From: Strigamia acuminata
Taxonomy: Eukaryota; Arthropoda; Chilopoda; Geophilomorpha; Linotaeniidae
Assembly (NCBI GenBank): GCA_949358305.1
Contig: OX442316.1
Location: forward strand, 11,966,001 to 12,030,000
Direction of reading: 5' to 3'
DNA: 64,000 nucleotides
The translations under genes and the position numbers were made by a program. The notes under the pieces are model-generated. The model saw only the letters and a program-made list of their open reading frames with translations. It ran no database searches and had not been told where the DNA came from. The stretch's first letter is position 1. Each line of letters starts with the position of its first letter. Below, piece by piece: positions 39,576-51,500 of this stretch.

Positions 39576-42500
39576 ATAGGTTCAGGTAACCAAATCCTAA
39601 AATTGTCTTTTAGTTGTGACTAAGCCAACCAATTTTTAGTTAAAACATTAAAACAACCAATCTGTTTTTAGGGTGCACGCATAACTGGTTTGACATGGAA
39701 CAAGCCCAACATTTTAGTTGGATTTTCGCAAATATTGGGAGTACATAATCTTCCATTGTGTATTCCTGTTCAGGCGCAAGGGGTCCAGGGCGACTTGCTT
39801 TATCGACTAGATTTAAACCTAAATTGTCGCGCTTGTAGCTGTCGCGCCAGCTGTAGCGAGAATCCCGTTTTATCTGTAGGATCCTACAGTAACTCCGCTT
39901 GGTTTTAAGTCTACCAAAAACTAAACCAGTATTTTACTCAAGGATATACCGTATTTTACCGATTAAGAGTCGCCCTCGAATAGTAGCCGCGGCTGAGACA
40001 CCTAGAATACCGTATTTTGCAAAACTATGGCATTGTGTCCTTATTTAACCTCACGAACGATGAACGTTGTTGCGTTCCTGGATGTTCCCAAAATATATGA
40101 TAATAATAATTGCACAGAATATTAATCTAATTCAATGCAAAAGGTCCCGGTATTCAACCTGTGGAAAGCAGTTGAATGCCGTAAAAGGTCTTCTATCGGG
40201 TTTGGCAGTTAAGTTGGTGTCTAGGGGTTTTTTGGCTGTGGTTTTTGTGTCTAGGGGTTTTTTGGTAGCAAATGCAATAATAACAAGTAATTTAAAAAAG
40301 GATAAACAGTTTTATTAACGTTAAAATTAAGGAGTAATATAAATACAAGGGATAAATGAATAATTAAATGAATATTGATAAAGTTAAACAAGGAAAGAAG
40401 AGAAAGGCGCGAGAACAATGGAATTGTTCGCGCGCGCGGAAACAATAGGTTGAGAAAATGGCGGCAACGAATCGCCGTGAAAATTGGTGCAAATGCACAC
40501 AAACGGGCGCGGAATCGTGAGATTTCGCGATGTGATTCGGCTGTGGAGCCAGAATCGTGGCCAGCTAAATAGCCAGGCCGGGGTGGAGAATACGAGGTGT
40601 GAACCCTCGAGTTGAAACGGGAAATTCTCCGTTGAAAACTCACGAGTCCAACTGGCGTAGTTCGCACTGTCGAATTCGGTTTTCAGGTCCGTTTCTTCTC
40701 GGCAAATTATCGTCGTCGGCAGGTCGAGCGTCGAGGTTTCGTCGGCTTTCGCGCGTCGTCCCTCGTCAACTCGGCGGCTGGCTGGCGTCGATCTTCAACG
40801 TATGTTGATCGAATTACCGTCGTCGGTGGCTAGCGTCGAGGTTTCGTCGGCTTGGCGCGCGTCGTCCCTCGTCAGCTTGGCGTCTTCCAGGCGTCGGTCT
40901 ACGATGGCGTGTGTACGTTTATCTTCGGGCGGCGGCGGAAACAACGGTTGCTCGGTCCGTTGCACGTCGACTTCGTCGTCCGGGAAGGAGTCACTTGATG
41001 TGGATTGGCATCAAGCAAATCGGATGAAACTTTGCAATTACTCACGGATCACGGACAAAACAGTGTTGGTTTGGTTGAACAAAGCTGTGTCGGTGTGAAC
41101 GGTGTGAGGAGGAGGCAAAGAGTGAGTAATAAACGAATTTATTACTCAAACTTTGGCCGGAAAATCGGTCGAGTGCGCATGCGTGGCATGCACCTGGCAC
41201 ACTTCGTGCCCAGCAACGGTGCAAATTAGGAGCTGGCCATAGCAACCCCCCAATTTGGCAGTTAGGTTGCCATGGCAGTCCTAACGGCTTCTGTTTAACA
41301 GCCGAAAGCACTTGGCAATTGCAAATAAAATGAGTATTTTATTTGCACAAGCAAGCAAAAAATATGTAATTATTTTAACAAATAATTCATTAAAAACACT
41401 AAAATAAATTGATTCCTTAAATTACCAATTTCTACTATTTCTAAATAATTAAAGGGACTGTAAAACAATTTATTTAACACATTAAATAGATTAAATTATT
41501 AATTTCTTATACTCCAAATATTCCAAATAAAAGGAACATTTGAGATCACAACACTTCCCCCCAATTAAAATCAAACATTTTTAATTTAAAAGGATGGAAT
41601 ATAGTGGGTCCTGATCACAAATTGTTCAAATAATTAAATTATTAACAAATTTGATAGTAATAGGATTTACAAATTTGCAAATAGAGGTTAAAACACGGAA
41701 TAAAATAATTTAGTAGTGAAGAATTAGTTATTTTCTAGGCTAAAACTGAATTTCAACTAAAATTATTGGTAGTCACTACAGTAGTGCATTAAATAATTCG
41801 AATAACAATTTGATTTTCAAGAAAAAGTTATGCAAATGATTAAATACGTAAAAAACAATGATATTAAAAATTTTAACATAAAAAGTTATTTAGTGGCATT
41901 GAATCCAATAAATGATGCCGATTGGTAACTCTGGGGCTAAAGGAGTCGGCAATCGAGGTAAGCTCATGTCTGTTGTCTTGTCTCGAAGGTTTTCCCTCTC
42001 GAGGACAAGTTCAAACGGACGGCCGGTATACGGCCCAAAAATTAAATCTGTGTTGTCGTGCAACCACTCACTTCTAATTGAGCAAAAGTTGACGTTATCT
42101 TCAAACGTTATTTCGTTATTTTCTCGGGGCATTTTCGGCTTTTTTCTAACTTTTGTTAGCCGCTGATAATGAATCCACGGCTGCTTTGCCTCGATGTGGC
42201 GTTCTGAGCGCTCTTGATCTTCGTACCCGAGATTAACTGAATTTTCTTGCAGCATCCTCATGTGTGGTTGCAGTCTTGAGTAGGTTTTTCGTAATTGGCG
42301 GTAAATTGTCAATTCTTCTTGATCTTCCAACTGTTTCGAGGGAATTGAACAAGGTTTCGCCGGTGACGGCGGTTTTGTCCGTGATGGACGTCTCTTTTTT
42401 GTAGACTGTCGAGTCACGGGAGGTGCGAAGGCACATGTTTCACTGATTGGTCTTGTCGCCAATGCGCCTTGTGCATCATGCACTTGTGACGGTCATGACG

Positions 42501-45500
42501 TCATATTTAGTCCCAAGTTCACCGATAGATGGCGCTATTTCCCATTTCGGCGGGAAATTCGAATATACATGTTATTTATGTGATATTTATATAAAATTAA
42601 AGGTTTTATATAAATCCACGGTATCCTTAGATATTATATCATACTAGTATGATATAGTTGAGTCTTTATTCCTCCAGTTGTGTTATGATTTGGACAAATT
42701 ATAACAACACCTGGGCAAAAGGATTAAGTCACCCCTCACCACCCACAGTGTTTGAAGATACACTTTGAATTAAGACAATAGCCTTAATTGCAAATGTGTC
42801 CTCCGTATCCACTTCCTGGGACAGACTTTGTAGAAGACTGTGTCCCCTGTATCCACTTCCTATTTACTAGGATTGGACAGTTTTGAGTGACCAGTGTTCC
42901 TATTGGAGCAATGGTCAACTCATTGTTTCTACTGAGCATATATTCCAGTGTAAACCGGAAATAGCTCGCTCTTGTTTTTGTTTCTGTTTGATATCTACTT
43001 GAGCCCTTATTCTACGCTTCGCTTCGCTTCGCTTCATGCCAACATTCCGTTGTAGGGGCACGTGCATTAAATTCCGTGCTCAAACCCTTTCCGTACTTCA
43101 TGCCAACATTCCGTTGTAGGGGCACGTGCAGTAAAATGCCGTGCTCAAACCCTTTACCTGACTACATGCCAACATTCCGTTGTAGGGGCACGTGCATTTT
43201 ATGCCGTGCTCAATTCCTTTTTCCGCCGAGACATTAGGGTCAAACCTAGTGTTGGATTGACGTGAGCGCCATTGATTCAATTCTGGGCTGGTTGTACTTT
43301 GGTGCAACAGAATCGACAGGGTCTTTTCATAATCGTTTTATTTATACAGGTTTTTTTAGTTATGTTTGGTTATTAGATTATTTGTAATTTAATAACTCAA
43401 TTCATACCTTTGCATGTTTGGATTTATTCGTAAATTTAACATGAGTTTCGAAGTCTAACTTTGAGTAACTTTTATTTATGGTTATTTTGATAATCATAAA
43501 TAGACCAATTGGTAAATATCTACGAATAGATATTTAAACCAATGGTCACCCAAAGTTGTGACGATGCAGCAAAGACAACCGCATTCCTCGGATAATTTGG
43601 TTACACAGAACCAACCGAAGCAGACGACAATCAGTCCGATTGCAGACGACACCTTTTACGCCCGAAATAAGAACTTTACACACTCTTATTTCAAGGCTGA
43701 ACACAACTGTTAACGTTATTAGGGCTTTTTGAGCCACTCGTTTGTATAGTTAGTTACACACATATTTTACTGGCCATTTTGTCGGCCATAGTTATTATAT
43801 AACTTATTTTGACTTGAATAAATGTTCTATGTTTTGAGAAACATAAACGCTTCATTCTTTGCACTTTACTACACTCTGCAGTTTCACTTGTCCTTTTAGC
43901 CTTAATTCCTATCCCGGGTAGTCATCGTCACACGTGGAGGTTCCACCGAGATAGGTTGCAATTTTAAAGTGAACTCTGAGTTTAAAAAGTGCAATTTTAC
44001 CAAAATTTGAAAATTTGAAAAAATGAAAATTTTTCTAAGTTATTTTTTGTACAAAAATCTAACTAATAAATTTTGGATTTCTCGTGAAAAATCTGTTTGT
44101 ATATTTTTTTTTTTTTCTGAAAAATATTTCAAAGAGAATTTTTTGCTTATTTTTTCTAAGTTTTATTCTTTCACTGGAAGGTTAAAACTGTTGAAATAAT
44201 CCAAAGCAGGGCAAGAATGTGAGATTTGAGCCAGGAACAATGCCATTCGAAGGAGGTCACATCACTTTTGGATTATAGAAATATCTGGGACTAAACTCCG
44301 CAGGTATTTCTCAATTTTCCAATCACGATTGACCATTTGGACAAAGGATTCAAGAAAGCAAAAGTGCCAAGTTCTCACTTGCTTTCCAACAGCTTGACCA
44401 ACCTGACGTGACATTGAACCAGTGCCATTTCGAACCACTTCTTGACCGTTTTGCCGACCAGTTTTGACCGAGACCAGACCATTTGTGCCCGTAGCCACTT
44501 CAGATCGCGAAAAGGTAGGAAATATTTCCGTTATTAGTTTAATTTAAGCGTATTTTTCGTTGAAAAAACGCGTAGTTTAACTTTTATTCTTTTGTGGGAT
44601 TTAAAAGTGTATTTCACTTCTTGTACAAGTGTACAAATTGCGTTTTAAGAAGAACTAGAATATTCTTCGAGTGTTAAAAAAGGCTTTACTAGTTTTCCGA
44701 CTTATTTTCCTTCAGTGTATCCTTCTCCATGCCACGCGATCAGTCTATGGTGTTGTTCGGCTCAGTGCACGGGGGCAGTGGAGACGGCGATCGGCCTATC
44801 GAACGCTCGAATCCAAACTCCCTCAGGACCGAACATTTACCCATACCTGATGAGCTCGAAGTATTTTGTCGTCACTATCAGTTAAATATGACACAATTTT
44901 CCTCAGTGGGAGAAGCGAGGCGCTTCACGGAGAATTGCCGTGGACGCCCGCCTCCTCAACCACTTTCACCCGAAGTGATAGTGGTAAATAGGCAGACTAG
45001 CCGGGGAACGCTTCCTAACACGTACCAGCGTGATAGGAATCCAGATCCCGAAGCGGCTAGATCGAGGCCGCGCGAAGAAGCTCCGTTGTTCGCAGCGGAA
45101 AATTCTGAGCCGAATCCACCACCGCGTAGCAGTTCGCGTCAAGAACGAGAAATCGATCGGATCGGACCTGCAACGCCGGAAAGGAGACGTTCAGCGTCTC
45201 CCACTTCACGACGCCAGCGGGAACAAAGCAGACGCACCCCGCCTTGGCGTGATCCGTTTCCCGACGGCCGTGAAGATAATGGGTTAAGAAATACTCGAAC
45301 TCCTCAACCCGAACTGCGCTCACCTAACTTTTATCGCAGAAGGTTAAGTCCACGACGAGAAAATTCCCCACGACGAGGAAATTCTACGCGAATTTCCCCC
45401 TCGCGCTCAAATCGTTCACGTGACGTTTCTCCGGTTCGAAACAATTTCAATGATCGTAATAATAATAATTATAACGATTTTGATGATGATAATTTTAATT

Positions 45501-48500
45501 ATAATCATCGAGGAAGAGATAATTACGGCCCTCACTCTCGAGGTGGGCGTAATAATTTTTATCCCCCACGTTATGATCGTAACGATCAGAACGAGGAAGA
45601 TAATCGAAATTATCAGAACGATCGGAGTGATCGAAATAACCAGTACGATCGGAATGATCGAAACGATCAAAACGATCGAAACAATCGAAATCATTTTCGG
45701 CGAAGCCATTCACCGAGAATGAGTCAGGATTTTTCTTCGAATAATTCTGCGCCACCTTTATCTAACGACAGCCTGAGACAGATAATTCAAGGATTATCTG
45801 GTCAGAGCCGTAATCATCAAAACCAAAATCGACAATCTGGAAAAAGCTTGGAAATTCCGATTTTCGACGGGAACCAAAAAGAGGTTGCTCGATTTTTAGA
45901 AATCGTGAAAGCAGCCGCGCTCGGTAGAGGAGTGCCACTGGATGACATGGTACATCAAGATGTACCCGGGCATTTATTGGGCCATGCCCAAAAATGGTTC
46001 CATCAAAATAACCACCAATTCTCGAATTGGAAGACTTTCGAAAGAATGTTTGTAAAGAGATTCGATCTGGTCCCGCTCACTCGAGCGAGACGACTCGACA
46101 ATGTGAAACAACGCAGTGACGAATCACTGTATTGTTTCCTCCTGCGGTTCACGCAGGAACAAGGGAAAATACCGCCTGGCGACATGGCAGGTACCACCAG
46201 TTTGTTTAAAAACATTAACCAAGAGAGTTTCTCACTTTTAATGACGCACGGACTCTACGGAGATTGTACAGTGGACGACATACTTCAATATGTCGGTACA
46301 CATCGCTGCAGGTTCGAGAACGCAACTCAACTTGCTGCGGAACTCGAATGTGACAATGGTGAGACTCCCTCTGTTGCTAAAAACAACAAGGAATCAAAAC
46401 TATTTCCAAGCAAAACTTCTTTTCGTGCTACTCACACGGAAGAAGAAAACTCGAATGAACAAGACTCCGACGACACCGACGGTGAAGTCGAGGAGAGTTC
46501 AATGGAGAGAATGTTCGCAGCTCATTTTGAAAGCACTACTGGAAAGTGCTACTATTGTCACGAGCCGGGACACATAAAAAGAAATTGTCTCAAGCTCGCC
46601 AACAAATTAAAAGAAGGAAATGGGGGAAAAAGCGACTCCAACAAGCGCTTTAACCCCTCTTCAACACTTGACCTGTCTAAAAGACCCAAACCCAACTGGG
46701 TAACGGCCGAGTTTCTCGATCAAAAACTTGACGCGAAGCTCGCAGACTTTCAAGCAACGATGACGGATTTATTTAAATCACATCTTAAAGCTGCGACTGC
46801 CCCAGTTCCCACTCCTAGTGAAGATAAAAAAAACTAATTCAGGGGGTTGACACGATTTCTCAACCCCCGATTAAACCTTTTATTTCGCTGGATAAGGCTA
46901 TCGATGCGGTATCGTTAGAACAACCCAAACTTTTAACAAAGGGGTTAACAATACCATACTTGAGTGATTCAAAAAATTCACTCGACCCACTTGATATGGA
47001 GATTGATTTTGATTTGATTCCGACTCTCGTTCAAGCCACGAGTTCTACTGGTGGAGTGAACGAAGGAATAGACTCGATGACGAATCAACTCGAAAATTTA
47101 TCCATTTTTCACGGAAATTGGAATAAATATAAAATCAAGAATAAGTTTGGAAAAATTAAAAGATCCCAACTTGGCAAGATTTTTGTCCCCAAAGATAGAG
47201 TTGAAAAAATTAGCAAAGTTTACGACAGTAAATCAGCTACTCGTTTCATCGACGATCCTCGAATGAACATAAATATTGGAGGATTAAATTATAATGCTCT
47301 AATGGATTCGGGGGCGACCCAATGCTTTATTGGGATTCAACTACTGTCAAACACCGAGATTCCAGTGGAATTCATCCAAGAATGTCCAAAAGGAATGCGT
47401 GTTTGTGCCGTAGGAATCGACCACAAGCCGTTAGGTCAAGTGACACTTTGTGTCAATTGGGCTAACAAAACTAAAATGACCCCGACTAATTTCATAATTC
47501 TCGAAAAGAATGTGTGTGGCCTAATTCTTGGCCACAACTTCATGAGAAGGACTGGAATAAATTTAAATCCACTCCGGGCTGTCTTCACTTGTGATTTTAT
47601 GCCTGGTTGGACTGCTCCTTATGAAACCACGGAGTTGAACTGCAGTCTAGCAAGACTCCGCGCAATTGATGCTAAGGGGGACGAAACTCACACCCCAGCT
47701 GATTGGGCGGAGAGACTAGTGGCAGATTGCGACAGCTCCGACGAGAATAAAGAGAAATTACGACAGGTAATTTTGAGTGTTCAAAATGCCTTTCGTGACA
47801 AGGTTGGCTGCACCAACGTTGCAAAACATAGCATCAAGTTCAAAGAAGGTGCTAAATGGAAATTGCAGCCATATAGAATGTATAATCCGGCCAAGAAGGC
47901 GATTATGACAGAGCTCGTAGAGGAACTTGAAGCAGAGGGCCTAATTGAGCCCTCTACCGGTCCCTACATCAGTCACCCGGTGATAGTCGCTAAGCCTAAC
48001 GGGACTTATCGACTGTGCATCGATTACAGATGGCTAAATAATATTACGGTAATTGACACGATCCAGATGCCAAGCATTGATCTGTTAATCCATAATACTA
48101 ACAAAGCAAAATATTTTACTTCTCTGGACCTGACTCAAGGTTACCATCAGATGGAAATGGCAGAGGAGGATAAAAGTAAAACAGCATTTTACACGCCCAA
48201 AGGGAAATTCCAATTTAAAAGAATGCCCTTTGGTTTGTGCAACGCACCCTCTTCGTTTCAACATTTAATGAGTGGAGTAATGGGCGAAGCACTTTACAAT
48301 CATGCGTTAGTCTATCTCGACGATATTATTATTTTTTCAACTAGTTGGAAAAAACATTTAGAACATGTTAAGGACGTCCTGGAAAAACTGGATAAGGCCA
48401 ATTTAACTATTAATAAGGCCAAATCCAAGTTTGGACGGACCGCCTTGAAATTTCTCGGGCATTATATTACCTCTGAGGGATTATTGCCCGACCCAGATAA

Positions 48501-51500
48501 GACGTCAGCAGTTAGGAAATTTCCAACTCCTACCTGCTCTAAGGATATTCAACGCTTTCATGGACTGTCTAACTTTTTTCGAAAATTTATTCCGCACCAT
48601 GCGACTATAGCTCGTCCATTAACTAGTATAATGCACGATTCCGCAAAATTCGTTTGGGGAAAGGCACAAGAAGACGCTTTTGAGCGCATAAAAGACATTT
48701 TATGCGACAAAGACCAAGCATTACATATGCCGGACATGACTAAACAATTCGTTGTCTTGACCGACGCGTCCCACGACGGTCTCGGTGCCGTCCTTTGCCA
48801 AGACGTTGAGGTATTTGACGCCAAAAAGCAAAAAATGGTTTTACACCCAAAACCGGTTGCTTACGCCAGCCGAGTTTTGAGAGGAGCAGAAGAACGTTAT
48901 TCTACCCCGGAGTTAGAGTGTTTGGCGGTGGTATGGGCAGTCGACAAGTTTCGCCCCTACCTAGAATACACTACCTTCACCCTAGAATCGGATGCTCAGG
49001 CTTTAAAATGGCTAATGAGCACACCGGAACCATCGGGTCGATTTGGTCGATGGGCCGTGCGCATTCAGTGCGGCGCGTTCAAAATCGAATTTCGTCGAGG
49101 CGCTTTAAATCAAGTAGCCGACGCTCTTTCACGTGCTCCGTTGTCAGCACTGGATACTCCAGCGGATGACTACCTAGAGCCGGAGGAGATCACCCAATTT
49201 TTCCCAAATTGGACAGGAAATAGACACTTGTGTCTAAAACCTTCCGACAAACGTTGTGCGACATTCTCGAATTTACACGTTCATTTTGACGATTTTCCAG
49301 AAGCAGCCAATGCTGACGTATCGGCTATTTCTGGAGAAAAGGGGGAGGATACTGATAATTGTTGCAAAAACAAAAATGCAACTCTTTACAGTGCACTAAC
49401 TGATGTTTTAAAAGAAGCTCCTCCAACTCGTCGTGAAATCATTGACGCGCAGTTGAAAGATCAGGAGTGTAGTAAAATTCTAGTTTATCTGAAAGCCACA
49501 GATGAACAGAAAAAGGAAATTACCGATGAATATTGGTTAAATATTACCCAAAGATATAGTTTGGACGAAGAAGAAGAAGATGGCGGTCAAATGCTCATCT
49601 ACTTCTGTCCAACTTACGAAGAAGAACTCAACGACTCGGGAAATGGTTTTAAAGCCGTGATTCCACGTGTTTTAGTCAAACGAGCGTTGTTTGCCTGTCA
49701 TGGTCACCCACTCACTGGCCATGCAGGTATGAGCAAAACTCTAGAACGAGCAAAGCTCATGTATTTTTGGCCAAAAATGAGAAAAGACGTGCGCAACTAC
49801 GTGCGCAGCTGCCCTCATTGCCAGCAATACAAGCCAAACCAGCATCAACAAAGACGATCTGGTTATGTGCCGCATAACATGACGAACCCCTGGGAGACGG
49901 TCAGCATCGACTTGATGGGACCAAAACCAGCGGGTAGATCACAGCTTCAATGGATCTTAGTAGTCATTGATCACTGTACGAAGTGGGTGGAAGTGTTCGC
50001 ACTAGCCACAGCTTCTAGCGAATGCATTGTCAATCGCCTAAGTGAAGTATTTCACAGATGGGGCTACCCCAAAAAGATTATATCTGATAATGGAAGACAA
50101 TTTGTGAGCACTGTTTTTGAAGAATTCTGCAAAAGAAACCACATTGACATTATTCACGTCAGTCCGTATCACGCCGCCGCTAACATTACAGAAAGGGCCA
50201 ATAGAGACCTGAAAATGTTATTGGCAATTTATTCCGATGTGCACTCCCACTGGCCGAAATATTTAAACCATTTCGCCTTTTCAATGCACACGACCAAGAG
50301 CGAGGCGACGAATACAACTCCGATGTTACTTAACACGGGAAGAACTGTTCCTTTGCCGTTCGATCCTCGCATAATAAAACATGCGATCAAGTTCGACAGA
50401 GAAAACCCCGAAGCTTATGTATTTAGCATTCTGGAAGTGATCAAAAGAGCACACCAGGAAATGCATAGAAAAATACAGCGGAATTATGAAAAACACGATA
50501 AAATTCACAGAGATAAATTTTATATTTGTGATTTTGTTGTTGGAGATTTAGTATGGAAGGCAACACACATCTTATCCAATAAAGATAAGGGAATCTCAGC
50601 AGGTTTCGCCGAAAAGAGAAACGGACCGTGGGAAATCACGGCGGTTCTCAGCGGCGGTAGCGCTTACGCTTTAAGGAAAATCTCTGATGGTTCCAAGGAA
50701 CCATCAGTGAATATCCAAGATTTGTCGCCTTACATCCCTTCCTACCCGATCGAGGAATGGACAATAGACCAAAGAGTAGGAACAAGCGGTCCTCATCCCA
50801 CCCCCAAATGGATGGAGGAACACGCTACTAATTCCGAGAAATTAATAAAAGAAAATATCCCGATGGAAACCGAAATTCCCATAGAGAGTCGTAAAGACGA
50901 GGTTCCTCAGAAATCTCGTAAAAAACGAAAATTGGAAACACCCGCCGAAAGGCCAAAACGTGTTACCAAACCTAATCCTAAATACGTAACCGATTTTGTA
51001 CAATTGCTAAAATCATTACGTCAAAAAACTTGGACGGGATTTAAAGAAAAATCCCCTCGAATTAGAAAAGTCAGAAATCAAAAGAAATCGGCCTGATTTT
51101 TTGGAACTTATATATTGCCTTAGTAAATAATTTTTCGAAATTACTCACTAAATTTAATTTTGTGTGACTCGATTTCCACGAAGTTATTTATTTAAATTAA
51201 TCCTCGTGTAAACATTTGCATACAAGTGTCTACCCCTGTGAATTAATAACAAATTCCAGGATGAGTAATTACGAACCAATGAGAAGATCCCTCGAAATTA
51301 GAGTTGACCCCTAGTTAGAGAGTAGTTTTTCTCACCTTCGTATTACTCAAAGCGTGACACTTCACTTGACAAATCGCAACCATTGCCTTCGTCTAGATCT
51401 GCCGAGATTCGAGTTCCGACACGTATTCAATCGTAAGTTTTCTCGAAAATTTAACATGAACTCACGTTTACATGACAATTTGATTTTCTTTCAAGGAAAA

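Noticed and set aside
40375-41311. Several open frames of 65-138 codons inside element A LTR (and again at 57001-57937)
   Set aside because: They arise from CpG-rich repeat sequence, occur in both LTRs, overlap on both strands and have no family features.
43035-43222. Regularly spaced repeats as a CRISPR array
   Set aside because: Only three units, inside a eukaryotic LTR, with no distinct spacers.
43098-43737. Small minus-strand frames in element B LTR
   Set aside because: Produced by the tandem repeats and duplicated in both LTRs; no sign of coding.
45416-45755. Frames on both strands opposite the Asn/Asp-rich part of gag
   Set aside because: Low-complexity codon repeats keep all frames open; only the gag frame continues into recognised domains.
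46960-46962. TTG at 46960 as the start of pol
   Set aside because: The frame is open upstream to the slippery site and the cassette explains expression by frameshift; a TTG start is not needed.
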